From an uncultured Collinsella sp. (GTDB taxonomy: Bacteria > Actinomycetota > Coriobacteriia > Coriobacteriales > Coriobacteriaceae): a DNA stretch of 64,000 nt. The stretch is taken from positions 1-64,000 of the forward strand of contig CAUGJE010000007.1 in NCBI GenBank assembly GCA_959599915.1. Reading direction: 5' to 3'. Shown here piece after piece: positions 8,506 to 16,595 of the stretch; position 1 is the stretch's first letter; the number at the start of each line of letters is the position of its first letter. Below the pieces are notes generated by a model. The model made no database searches and was not told the origin of the DNA. It worked only from the letters and a program-made list of their open reading frames with translations. Made by a program: the position numbers and the translations under genes.

Positions 8506-8640
8506 CTAATTGGGCTCGTCGGCGTGGAAATTCCTGTTCATGAAGTTCTCCGGCGCCTTGTAGACCTCGCCGCGTAGGAGCTGTAGCCTGAGGATCCTTA
8601 AAAGAAAGTCCAGTTTATCCTTCCCACTCCAATTGGGAAT
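8506..8640 (-). pseudogene. Possible C-terminal remnant of a lost gene
   Basis: On the minus strand, in a frame different from the ABC ATPase, the sequence reads KDKLDFLLRILRLQLLRG and then EVYKAPENFMNRNFHADEPN before a TAG at 8508-8506. It has protein-like composition but no start codon or ribosome site, and it runs into the 3' end of the ATPase gene. I do not recognise the family. It could be the tail of a gene truncated when the G+C-rich block was inserted, or chance. Confidence 0.3.
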
Positions 8641-9931
8641 CCTCCGATGCGCCTTCGCACGCTTGCATGACCTCGATACCATGCGATCGTGCGAACTCGA
8701 CGAGCTCTACGTTGCGGGCGTTTATGGTGCCGAAGGCGGCGGGGCACACGATAAGACGCGCGCAGTGGACGAGGAGCTCTTTGGCGCGGGCTATGGTTTT
8801 ATCCCCGATCGGCTCGAAGGCGCGCTCGGCCACGCATTCCGCCGCTAGATCGCGCGCAAGCTCGCAGTCGATGTCCCCTTCGTGCAGAACGCCCGCGTAG
8901 AACGCCTTGCCCTGCCGGATGAGCTGGCGAAACACAGCCGACCCCGTACCTGCGCCGGCGATGACGAACGTGTGCGCATCGCCGTGCGGGCGTCCAATTT
9001 CCACGCTGCCGAAGCGCTCGTTGAAGGTGCCATGTTGAAGGCCGTAGAGCTCGCCAATCGTCTCGCGCGTGAATATGTCCTCGGGTGCGCCGGCGCGGAA
9101 GACCCGGCCGTCCTTCACGCAAATCACCTTGTCGGCGCTTTTCTGCGCGAGCTCGAGTTCGTGGATGGACATGATGACAGCCACATTCCGCGATTTCGCA
9201 AGGTGGCGAAGTATTCGCAGCAGGTCGATCTGGTAGCGGATATCGAGATACGACGTTGGCTCGTCGAGCACGAGCACACGCGGATCCTGTGCGATGGCGC
9301 GTGCGAGCATGACGCGCTGGCGTTGCCCGTCGCTTATCTGCATGAAGTCGCACTCGGCGAGCTCTTCCATATGTGCGGTTTTCATGGCCTCGTCGACCCG
9401 ACTATGGTCGTTAGGCGAGAGTGCGCCCATTCGCCCGGTGTAGGGATGTCTTCCCGCCTCTACGATATCGCGGCAGGTGAGGAGCTCGGTCCGGGGGCGA
9501 TCTGTCAGCATAACGGCAAGGTTCCTTGCGAACTCCGCCGTCTTCCATCGGGAAATCTCCCGCCCGTCGAGCTCGACCGCGCCGGCAAGCGGTGCCAGAT
9601 GGCGTGTGATGGTTTTCAAGATGGTCGACTTGCCCGAGCCGTTCGGCCCGATGAGCGCCACGACATCGCCCGGGCGAACCTCCAGATCGACGCCTTCGAC
9701 TACGACCTTCTTGTCGTAGCCCGCCGACAGGTCGCTTATGCGGAAAAGCGGCGCTCCGTCAGCCTGCGTTTCGACCGGAGTTTCGAGGTTCGGCTCCGCT
9801 CGGAGGAGGCGTTCCTCGCGCAGTTCCGCACGAGCCGAAAGTGCCTTCTGGCGCTTTCGTGCGAGCTCAGGACTGTCTAAGCATGGAATGTCCCCTCCGA
9901 GCGTTTTGGGCCGCGGCGCGAATTCTCCCAT
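8615..9931 (-). CDS. ABC transporter ATPase (FecE/BtuD type) with N- and C-terminal extensions
   Basis: Cytoplasmic ATPase of a metal-chelate/corrinoid importer. The core (about residues 62-300 of 438) has Walker A GPNGSGKST, a signature degenerate from LSGGQ to ISDGQRQR, Walker B VLVLDEPTSYLD and the switch His in MSIHELELAQ. FecE/BtuD proteins are normally ~250-270 residues; this one has ~60 extra residues before and ~135 after. The C-terminal part (HTFVIAGAGTGSAVFRQL, GVLHEGDID, LIVCPAAFGTINARNVEL) looks like a separate Rossmann-like module of unknown role. The ATG follows directly on the TAG of the permease gene with no gap, so the two are translationally coupled in the riboswitch-controlled operon. 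Confidence 0.88.
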   Translation of the reverse strand: MGEFAPRPKTLGGDIPCLDSPELARKRQKALSARAELREERLLRAEPNLETPVETQADGAPLFRISDLSAGYDKKVVVEGVDLEVRPGDVVALIGPNGSGKSTILKTITRHLAPLAGAVELDGREISRWKTAEFARNLAVMLTDRPRTELLTCRDIVEAGRHPYTGRMGALSPNDHSRVDEAMKTAHMEELAECDFMQISDGQRQRVMLARAIAQDPRVLVLDEPTSYLDIRYQIDLLRILRHLAKSRNVAVIMSIHELELAQKSADKVICVKDGRVFRAGAPEDIFTRETIGELYGLQHGTFNERFGSVEIGRPHGDAHTFVIAGAGTGSAVFRQLIRQGKAFYAGVLHEGDIDCELARDLAAECVAERAFEPIGDKTIARAKELLVHCARLIVCPAAFGTINARNVELVEFARSHGIEVMQACEGASEDSQLEWEG

Positions 9932-10972
9932 CTACCTCACCCGCTTCTTCAACATGAGCGCGATAACCACCGGCGCGCCGAAGATGGCGGTGACAGCGCT
10001 GATGGAAAGTTCGACAGGAGAGAACAGTGTGCGCGCGATCAAATCGCAGCCCGCGCAGAAGATGGCGCCTCCCAAGAAGCACGCAGGAATCACGCGGATG
10101 GGCTTCGACGACTTTAGCACCGACTTCACGAGATGCGGAACCGCAATGCCTACGAACGACACCGGACCAGCGAACGCGGTCACGCAGGCGGAGAGCATGC
10201 TCGCTAGAAGGACGAGCGCCACGCGGAAGCGTGCGACGTTCACGCCGACGCTTTTCGCGTAGGCTTCTCCCAGCTGGAAGGCGGAAAGGGGCTTCGATAT
10301 CGCGAATACGCATGCGCTTACGGTGATCACCACGACCGTGATGACCGCGACGTCGTCCCAGCTCGAACCCGAGAAGCTACCCAAAGACCAGTTGTGCAGG
10401 TTCACGATGGACTGGTCGTCGGCGAAGGCGATGAGGAAGTTCGTCGCCGCCGAGCAGATGTATCCCACCATGACGCCCGCCACGATGAGCATGGCCATGG
10501 AACTTATGCGCCGTGCAATGAGGAGCACGAAACCGATGGTGATAAGCGAGCCCAGAAACGCTGCGGCCACCATGGCCGGCGAGGACATGGCCTGGTTTGC
10601 GCCCAGAAGTACGATCATCGTAAGCGCGACGACGAACTTTGCGCCCGAGGAGACGCCCAAGATGAACGGGTCGGCGATGGGGTTGTTGAAAAACGTCTGC
10701 AGCAGGAACCCGGAGAGCGAAAGTGCCCCGCCGAGAAGCACGGCTGAAAGTACGCGCGGCAGTCGAATCTCCCAGATGACCTGGCTTTCCATGGAATTGG
10801 CCGCGCCGCCCGAAAGGATGCCGGGGATGTGGTCTGCGGGCACGAGCACGCTCCCGATGCACAGGTTGGTCCCGATGAGCACGATGAGGGCAACAGCGAG
10901 CAGCGCCGTCACGACGCGACACCGCGCGGCGCGCCCCGATTCGTCGTATGCCATGGAAAGTCGGCTTCTCAT
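9932..10972 (-). CDS. FecCD-family ABC transporter permease
   Basis: A 346-residue polytopic inner-membrane permease of the BtuC/FecCD family, which imports cobalamin, haem or iron-siderophores. Typical segments are IRLPRVLSAVLLGGALSLSG near residue 75, NPIADPFILGVSSGA, GPVSFVGIAVPHLVK and the C-terminal GAPVVIALMLKKR. Only one permease gene is present, as expected for a homodimeric BtuC2 arrangement. It starts 4 nt after the stop of the substrate-binding lipoprotein and abuts the ATPase gene. Confidence 0.92.
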   Translation of the reverse strand: MRSRLSMAYDESGRAARCRVVTALLAVALIVLIGTNLCIGSVLVPADHIPGILSGGAANSMESQVIWEIRLPRVLSAVLLGGALSLSGFLLQTFFNNPIADPFILGVSSGAKFVVALTMIVLLGANQAMSSPAMVAAAFLGSLITIGFVLLIARRISSMAMLIVAGVMVGYICSAATNFLIAFADDQSIVNLHNWSLGSFSGSSWDDVAVITVVVITVSACVFAISKPLSAFQLGEAYAKSVGVNVARFRVALVLLASMLSACVTAFAGPVSFVGIAVPHLVKSVLKSSKPIRVIPACFLGGAIFCAGCDLIARTLFSPVELSISAVTAIFGAPVVIALMLKKRVR

Positions 10973-10976
10973 GGTG

Positions 10977-12548
10977 CTAGCCGAGCTTCCTCAGATAATG
11001 GAAGTCGCTCGTGTCATCGCCGGTGAACGCCCCGTGCAGCTCGTCGATAATGTCGGCGGTAGAAGTCATCTGCTGGTACATGTCGGCGCTTGTGACCCAG
11101 ACGTTGCCGTTCTTCACGGCTTTGAACTGCGACAATAGCGCGTTTTTGCCTTCGAAGTCGTTCAAGGTGGCAACCGATTCGTCGATGGTGCCGTTGTAGA
11201 CGATGATGTCGGCATCCTTCGCTGTCGCGTAGAAGCGCTCCATTTCGAGCGTTACTGACGAACCTGACGTCGACGCCGTCTGCGCGTCATCGAGCGCGTA
11301 GCTGCCGCCTGCAAGCTCGATCATCTGCGCCACGTAGTCGCCCGCCCGCCGCGTGACGGCGGCCCCGTTCGAGTTAATGTAGAAATACGCCACGGTTTTA
11401 CCTGACGACGCGAGCCCCGACGTTTGCTCGACGCGGGCCTTCTGCTCGTTGAACAGGTGCGTGGCCTCGTCTTCCTTGTCGAACAGGACGCCGAAAAGCT
11501 TAATCCACTCGACGCGCCCGAGTGCTTTGGGCTCGCTCGACGACTGTTCGGTGAGCACGACGAGCCCGAGCTTCTGCAGCTTTTCCTTCACATCGGGCGT
11601 GTGGTTGATCATGGTGTTCTCGATGGCGAGCGTGCAGCCCGAGGCCGATATTCGCTCGTAGTCGGGCGCGCTGTACTTGCCGCCGTAGGCGATCGCCCCA
11701 CTTCCGAGCGCGCTTTTGAAGCCCGCGACCGAGCAATCGTCGGCTTTCGTGCCCGACATTAAGATATTGTCGTTCGCATCGAGCGCGTCGACCAGGCACA
11801 TCGTCGCCGACGACACGAGGTACACCTTGTCGGCGGGGCGCCTTATGACCGCGATGTCGGAGCTTAACCCATCAGGTACCTTCGCATCTTGCGGCACCAC
11901 GAGGAAGCGCTCCCCGTTCGAAACGCAGATAAGCCGCAGGCCGCCTTCGAACTCGTCGACAGTGAAGTGCTCGGCGTATTCAAGCTGAAGCGCTCCCGTC
12001 GGCTCCCAGCCGCAGCCCAAATCGGCGTTGTGGAAGTCGGCCGCGGCGCTTGAAGCCGTTCCCGCAGGGGAGCCGCCGCTTGCATCGTCGCCCGATTTCT
12101 CCTTCATGGTGGATGAGTCGAAGTGGAGCGTGTAGTCGATGGTGTGCGGCGTCGACATGGCGACGGTCTCGGCCGACACGGCGATGTCCTCGTTGAGCGT
12201 GACGGGTATCTCGAACGTGGAGTTGCCGCCGTCGTTTACGGGCGCGTAGTCCACGCCGTCGACGGTCATCTTGTCGTAGTTCGAACTCGACCAGGTGATG
12301 GTCGCGGTGTAGGTGTCGCCATCCTTCACAATTGTGGTGGGTGAGGCGATGCTTGCGCGCCCTGACCCGCCGGAAAGCGAGACGCTCACCGTGTATTCCT
12401 GAGAGCCCGCCGTGCCACCGGTCGCGTTCGGGCTCGCACTGCACCCCGCGAAGGGAAGCGCGAGCAGGACGACGAGAACGCAGGCGATCGCGCGCGCCGC
12501 GATGCTGTGGAGCTTCCTGTTTTCCCCCTTGGGAAGAATCGACCGCAT
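10977..12548 (-). CDS. Two-domain substrate-binding lipoprotein (FecB/BtuF type with N-terminal NEAT-like domain)
   Basis: A 523-residue exported lipoprotein: signal ACVLVVLLALPFAGC with lipobox Cys near residue 36. Residues ~45-150 form a beta-rich domain (DGDTYTATITWSSSNY ... YTLHFDSS) that resembles NEAT/iron-transport-associated domains and aligns by eye with the next lipoprotein upstream in the operon. The rest has the layout of a type III periplasmic binding protein: IAVIRRPADKVYLVSSA, NTMINHTPDVKEKLQKLGL, KTVAYFYINSNG, DADIIVYNGTID. The ligand could be a corrinoid, haem or metal chelate; the riboswitch argues for corrinoid or cobalt. It starts 4 nt after the preceding stop. Confidence 0.82.
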   Translation of the reverse strand: MRSILPKGENRKLHSIAARAIACVLVVLLALPFAGCSASPNATGGTAGSQEYTVSVSLSGGSGRASIASPTTIVKDGDTYTATITWSSSNYDKMTVDGVDYAPVNDGGNSTFEIPVTLNEDIAVSAETVAMSTPHTIDYTLHFDSSTMKEKSGDDASGGSPAGTASSAAADFHNADLGCGWEPTGALQLEYAEHFTVDEFEGGLRLICVSNGERFLVVPQDAKVPDGLSSDIAVIRRPADKVYLVSSATMCLVDALDANDNILMSGTKADDCSVAGFKSALGSGAIAYGGKYSAPDYERISASGCTLAIENTMINHTPDVKEKLQKLGLVVLTEQSSSEPKALGRVEWIKLFGVLFDKEDEATHLFNEQKARVEQTSGLASSGKTVAYFYINSNGAAVTRRAGDYVAQMIELAGGSYALDDAQTASTSGSSVTLEMERFYATAKDADIIVYNGTIDESVATLNDFEGKNALLSQFKAVKNGNVWVTSADMYQQMTSTADIIDELHGAFTGDDTSDFHYLRKLG

Positions 12549-12552
12549 GGCG

Positions 12553-13086
12553 TTACTTCAGTGCGTCGGCGCGCAGATCGACGCCGGCGGATTCGAACAC
12601 AAGTGTGCGGTCGTACCACTGCTCTTTTCTAATACTCCACGCGGCACAGGCGGTGTCCTCGTCGAGCGCATCAACGGGCACGTCGTAGGTGTACTTGCCT
12701 TCCGCGTTTTCCACATAGGGGATGAAGTCGGCCTCGCTCGCGGCGGCAGCCTCGTCGCCCGTGCCCATGAAGAGCTTGCCGTAGCCCGTGCCGGAAAGCG
12801 TCATCACGCAGTGCATGGAGCCGTTTTCCACGATGAGCTGGGCGTCCACGATCCTGAACATGTTCGAGCTGGAATCTACGGTGATTGGATAGGTGCCGTC
12901 GGCCACCTTGTCGGCGGTGATGGGGGCAGCGCTTGCGCCCGCGGGCGCATCGGCCGCCTGTTCGGTCTTTTCCTGGGAATCGGCATCGCTTGCCTTTGCG
13001 CTGTCGATTGAATTTCCGGCGCAGCCGGCGAGCGAGAACGCGCAAAGCGCCGCCGACAGGGCGAAGACGAGGGTTTTCTTCAACAT
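12553..13086 (-). CDS. Small lipoprotein with NEAT-like/iron-transport-associated domain
   Basis: A 177-residue lipoprotein: signal LKKTLVFALSAALCAFSLAGC, lipobox LAGC, an Ala/Asp/Glu-rich linker, then one domain of ~120 residues (DGTYPITVDSSSNMFRI, GSMHCVMTLSGTGYGKLFMG, YTYDVPVDALDEDTACA, DRTLVFESAG). The conserved spacing matches the N-terminal domain of the following substrate-binding lipoprotein, so the two probably bind the same type of ligand. A surface scavenger that passes the ligand to the ABC importer is a reasonable inference. GAAAGGAACCCCC before the ATG at 13086 fixes the start; the frame is open further upstream without a ribosome site. Confidence 0.72.
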   Translation of the reverse strand: MLKKTLVFALSAALCAFSLAGCAGNSIDSAKASDADSQEKTEQAADAPAGASAAPITADKVADGTYPITVDSSSNMFRIVDAQLIVENGSMHCVMTLSGTGYGKLFMGTGDEAAAASEADFIPYVENAEGKYTYDVPVDALDEDTACAAWSIRKEQWYDRTLVFESAGVDLRADALK

Positions 13087-13150
13087 GGAGGGGGTTCCTT
13101 TCAATCGCTTCGACCGCCCGTGCCGTGCGGTGGGCGGTCGGGATGCGAAT

Positions 13151-13196
13151 GCAACGGGCATGCGTCGTCAGTCGGGGAAAGGCGCATGCCCGTTGC
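13151..13196. other. Perfect 14-bp hairpin in the transporter operon
   Basis: GCAACGGGCATGCG (13151-13164) pairs perfectly with 13183-13196 around an 18-nt loop, between the cbiK-like gene and the small lipoprotein gene. There is no T-run on either side. It may stabilise or process the mRNA, setting different levels of the chelatase and transporter. Confidence 0.6.
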
Positions 13197-13232
13197 ACGG
13201 GGACGCGACCGGCGCCCCCGTGCGCGGCGAGT

Positions 13233-14159
13233 TTACAGCTTGGCGATGGCGTCGTCCACGTGCGAGACGTAGATGTCGTCGACCGCGACGTTCTGTCCCA
13301 GACCCTGGAGCAGGCACGTCACTTCGAAGCCGGCGGCCACGAACTTCGCAGCCCAGCTGTCGGGGTCGGTCTCGTCTGCCATGTCGTTGTTCGCGTGGTC
13401 GCCCGCGACCACCATGAACGGCGCGAGCACGGCCTTCTTGTAGCCTGCGGCGCTCGCGGCGGCGATAACATCCTCGCAGGTCGGTTCAGCCTCGACGGTG
13501 CCGACGAAGAACTGCGTCAAACCCTCGTTCTTGAACACTTCCTGCATCTTGGCATAGTCGGCGTTGGAATCGGCTTCGGTGCCGTGGCCCATGAGGCACA
13601 GCGCCGTCTCGCCGTCGTCGAAGGACGCCATGTTCTCCTTAATGGCTGCGGCCACCTTTTTGTAGTCGTCGTCGGAGGTGAGCAGCGGGTCGCCGAGCGA
13701 GATCTTGTCGAACTTGTCGGCGTACTTGTCGAGCTCGTCTTTCACGTCGGCGTATTCCAGGCCAGCCATGAGATGCGTCGGCTGCACGACGATTTCCTTC
13801 ACGCCGTCTTCCACGCAGCGGTCAAGCGCCTCGGTCATGTTGTCGATCGTGATGCCGTCGCGCTTCTTCAGCTTGTCGATGATGATCTGCGCGGTGAAGG
13901 CGCGGCGGATGTCGAAGTCCTGCCAGTACTTCTCGCGGATAGCGTCTTCGATGGCGCCGATGGTGATGTGGCGCGAGTCGTTGTAGCTCGTGCCGAAGCT
14001 CGTGACGAGGATGACCGGCTTCGCGGCCTTCTCCTTTTCACTAGATTTCTCGGAACTCGCGGAGGTGTTGGAGCAGCCCGCGAGCGCGACTCCGGCGAGC
14101 GCGACGGCTCCGGTTGCTGCGGCGCCCATGAAGCCGCGGCGTGACATCTGGTCGGACAT
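13233..14159 (-). CDS. Exported CbiK-type sirohydrochlorin cobaltochelatase
   Basis: A 308-residue CbiK-family class II chelatase, which inserts Co2+ (or Fe2+) into sirohydrochlorin. Family residues are all present: VVQPTHLMAGLEY (metal-binding His), LMGHGTEADSNADY, VGTVEAEPTCEDV (Glu) and FMVVAGDHANNDMADE (second His). Unlike cytosolic CbiK it begins with twin-arginine SRRGFM, a hydrophobic stretch and lipobox LAGC, so it should be a Tat-exported lipoprotein. Exported CbiK is known in Desulfovibrio. GAAAGGAAA before the ATG at 14159 fixes the start. It is the first gene after the cobalamin riboswitch and heads the import operon. Confidence 0.88.
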   Translation of the reverse strand: MSDQMSRRGFMGAAATGAVALAGVALAGCSNTSASSEKSSEKEKAAKPVILVTSFGTSYNDSRHITIGAIEDAIREKYWQDFDIRRAFTAQIIIDKLKKRDGITIDNMTEALDRCVEDGVKEIVVQPTHLMAGLEYADVKDELDKYADKFDKISLGDPLLTSDDDYKKVAAAIKENMASFDDGETALCLMGHGTEADSNADYAKMQEVFKNEGLTQFFVGTVEAEPTCEDVIAAASAAGYKKAVLAPFMVVAGDHANNDMADETDPDSWAAKFVAAGFEVTCLLQGLGQNVAVDDIYVSHVDDAIAKL

Positions 14160-14277
14160 GGTTTTTCCTTTCCTCGGTTTGCCGGTCCCCCGGCGACAGT
14201 TGCTTGTCGGCACAAGCGAAAGAAAAGCGCACCCCTCGGGGTTCACAAGGAGCTAACGCCACGGCGATGCCGTGAGG

Positions 14278-14408
14278 AAAAGGCGAAGCAGTCTGGCTTG
14301 GGGCGCGAGGCGGTTCGCCCGCGCGTCCTATACAGTAATGTCCCTTGCCCAGGATTCCCACCTGGTTCCCTCCGCAAGCCAGCGCGGGCTGTGCAGGCGC
14401 CGCGCCGG
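14278..14408 (-). promoter_or_regulatory. Cobalamin (B12) riboswitch
   Basis: Read on the minus strand, the core matches the cobalamin aptamer: GGAGGGAACCAGGTGGGAA, then TCCTGGGCAAGGGAC, ATTACTGTATAGG, and a B12-box-like CCAAGCCAGACTGC. The 5' arm GGCGCCTGCACAGCC leads into it. Downstream, CACGGC and GCCGTG form a hairpin just ahead of TTAGCTCC, a possible expression platform acting about 110 nt before the cbiK-like start. By family rule, high adenosylcobalamin would switch the import operon off. Boundaries are approximate. Confidence 0.85.
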
Positions 14409-14617
14409 TCATTTCCTTTTATCCGATTGTCATATGCTCGTTGCCGAAACTTTTACTATGATAGTGGGCACTTGTGAACGTGTCAAAGCCAGCGCGGGCG
14501 GCATTGCGCCTCCTGCCTGCGTATTTGCGCCGATTGCTGCCGCAGGCGCCGTGTTTTGCCCGCTGCGCGAATGGCGGCGTAAACGGTTGCGATGAGAAAC
14601 GGGAAGGGAAGGCTCGG
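14409..14617. other. Divergent intergenic region upstream of the cob operon
   Basis: This lies between the minus-strand riboswitch and cbiF. I found no second cobalamin riboswitch on the plus strand and no convincing promoter. A 14-nt direct repeat, AAGCCAGCGCGGGC, occurs here at 14486-14499 and inside the riboswitch region at 14376-14389. GGGAAGGGAAGG at 14601-14612 is the ribosome site of cbiF. Confidence 0.4.
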
Positions 14618-15409
14618 ATGATTCATATCGTTGGCGCAGGCTCGGGCGCCGCCGACCTTATCACGCTGCGCGGGGCGCGCCTTCTGCGCGCGGCCGACGT
14701 AGTCGTTTGGGCGGGAAGCCTTGTGAATCCCGAGCTGCTCGCCGAGTGCAAGGAATCCTGCGTCGTCTACGACAGCGCGCACATGACCTTGGAGGAAGTG
14801 CTCGACGTGATGTGCGCGGCAGATGCGCGGGGCGAGGAAGTGGTGCGCCTGCACACGGGCGACCCGTGCCTGTACGGCGCCATCCAGGAGCAGATGGACG
14901 CGCTCGACGCGCGCGGCATGGACTACGAGGTGGTGCCCGGCGTGTCGAGCTTTTGCGGTGCCGCGGCGGCGCTTCGCCAGGAATACACGCTGCCGGGAAT
15001 CAGCCAGTCGGTCGTGATCACGCGGCTTTCCGGACGTACCCCCATGCCCGCGGGCGAGGGCATGCGCACCATGGCGGAAAGCGGCTCGACTATGGTCATC
15101 TTCCTGAGCTCGGGTATGCTCGCCGAGCTTTCCGCCGAGCTTTTGGGCGCGGGCCGCAGCTCCGACGAGCCGGCGGCGCTCGTGTACAAGGCGACCTGGC
15201 CTGAGGAGCGCGTGGTGCGCTGCACAGTGGGCACGCTCGCCGATGCGGGCGCGCGAGAGGGCATCGACCGCACGGCGCTCGTGGTGGTGGGCCGCGTGCT
15301 CGGAGTTCGCGGTGGGCTTGCGCACAACGGCGCGCAAGCGGAGTCGTACGAGCGCAGCAAGCTTTACGACCCTTCGTTTGCCACGGGGTATCGGAAGGCG
15401 AGCAGCTAG
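14618..15409 (+). CDS. cbiF: Cobalt-precorrin-4 C11-methyltransferase
   Basis: SAM-dependent methylation at C-11 of the corrin ring in the oxygen-independent pathway. The 263-residue protein has the tetrapyrrole-methylase fold: HIVGAGSGAADLITLRG at the N-terminus, HTGDPCLYGAIQEQ near residue 80, VVPGVSSFCGAAAAL, and the CbiF/CobM C-terminal SKLYDPSFATGYR. The ATG at 14618 follows a purine-rich ribosome site; the open frame upstream to 14474 has none. First gene of a 17-gene operon whose members nearly all overlap or abut. Confidence 0.95.
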   Translation: MIHIVGAGSGAADLITLRGARLLRAADVVVWAGSLVNPELLAECKESCVVYDSAHMTLEEVLDVMCAADARGEEVVRLHTGDPCLYGAIQEQMDALDARGMDYEVVPGVSSFCGAAAALRQEYTLPGISQSVVITRLSGRTPMPAGEGMRTMAESGSTMVIFLSSGMLAELSAELLGAGRSSDEPAALVYKATWPEERVVRCTVGTLADAGAREGIDRTALVVVGRVLGVRGGLAHNGAQAESYERSKLYDPSFATGYRKASS

Positions 15410-15410
15410 C

Positions 15411-16595
15411 GTGGCCTTCGAGCACTACATATATACCGGGACGACCCGCCTGCGCTGCGGCTACACCACGGGGAGTTGCGCCGCGCTTGCGGCGAAGGCG
15501 GCCTGCGAGATGCTTTTGTCACGAAAGCCCGTCGGCCGCGTGTCGATCGTCACCCCCGGCGGGCTGCCCGTCGAGGCGAACGTGGTCGACGCATGTATCG
15601 GCGAGGGGTGCGCCCAGTGCGCCGTGCGAAAGGACGCAGGCGACGATGCAGATGTGACCGACGGCGTGCTCGTGTACGCGCGCGTGGAACATGCGGGGTC
15701 GGGCACGGGCGCTGCGGGCAGCAAGGGCGCGCCCGCGCGCGAATCGGAAGTTTCCGTCGATGGCGGCGTGGGCGTGGGGCGCGTGACGTTGCCCGGGCTC
15801 GAGCAGCCGGTGGGGGCGGCCGCCATCAACGCGACGCCGCGCGCGATGATCACTTCGGCGGTGCGCGAGGTGTGTGCCGCGCACGGCTTTTCTGGAAATA
15901 TTGCTGTGACGATTTCGGTACCCGAGGGTGTTGCCCTTGCCGAAAAGACCTTCAACCCGCACCTGGGGATAGAGGACGGCATTTCCATCCTGGGCACGAC
16001 GGGCATCGTCGAGCCGCGCAGCCTTGCTGCCTTGCGCGACAGCATCGAGCTCGAGATCCGGCAGCATGCGGCTATGGGGCGGCGCGGAGTCGTGCTCACG
16101 CCCGGCAACTACGGCGGGCAGTTCATCTCGGGGCATTTCCACCTAAACGGTGCGCCGGTGGTCTTCATCTCCAACTTCGTGGGCGATGCGATTGATTGCT
16201 GCGTTCGCGAGGGATTTACCAATGTCCTTCTTGTGGGACACATCGGCAAGCTGGTGAAGGTTGCGGGCGGCATCATGGACACCCATTCGCGTACCGCCGA
16301 CTGCCGCGCGGAGATTCTGGCCGCCCACGCGGCCTTGGCCGGCGCTGGCGCGAAGACCGTGCGCGATATCATGTCGTCGGTCACGACCACGGCGGCGCTT
16401 GAGGTAATCGAGGCCGCCGGCGTGGGGGACGCTGCGCGCGCCTCGCTCGCTGTGGCAATCGAGGACAGGTTGCGCCGCCGCGCGGCGGGCGGATGCGACA
16501 TCGCCGCGGTCGTGTTCGACGCCGAGCGCCGCGAGCTTTTCCGCACGTCGGGCGCCGATGCAGTTATCGGGGAATTGGGGGCGACGTATGAGTAA
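15411..16595 (+). CDS. cbiD: Cobalt-precorrin-5B C1-methyltransferase
   Basis: CbiD methylates C-1 in the anaerobic corrin pathway. The 394-residue protein shows the family start LRCGYTTGSCAALAAKAA, an internal GVGRVTLPGLEQPVGAAAIN region, and GYGAD-type loops replaced by GRRGVVLTPGNYGGQFI. A GTG at 15411, one base after the cbiF stop, is the best start: codons upstream overlap cbiF in a nonsense-like frame. CbiD marks this as the oxygen-independent route. The 3' end overlaps cbiL by 8 nt. Confidence 0.93.
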   Translation: MAFEHYIYTGTTRLRCGYTTGSCAALAAKAACEMLLSRKPVGRVSIVTPGGLPVEANVVDACIGEGCAQCAVRKDAGDDADVTDGVLVYARVEHAGSGTGAAGSKGAPARESEVSVDGGVGVGRVTLPGLEQPVGAAAINATPRAMITSAVREVCAAHGFSGNIAVTISVPEGVALAEKTFNPHLGIEDGISILGTTGIVEPRSLAALRDSIELEIRQHAAMGRRGVVLTPGNYGGQFISGHFHLNGAPVVFISNFVGDAIDCCVREGFTNVLLVGHIGKLVKVAGGIMDTHSRTADCRAEILAAHAALAGAGAKTVRDIMSSVTTTAALEVIEAAGVGDAARASLAVAIEDRLRRRAAGGCDIAAVVFDAERRELFRTSGADAVIGELGATYE

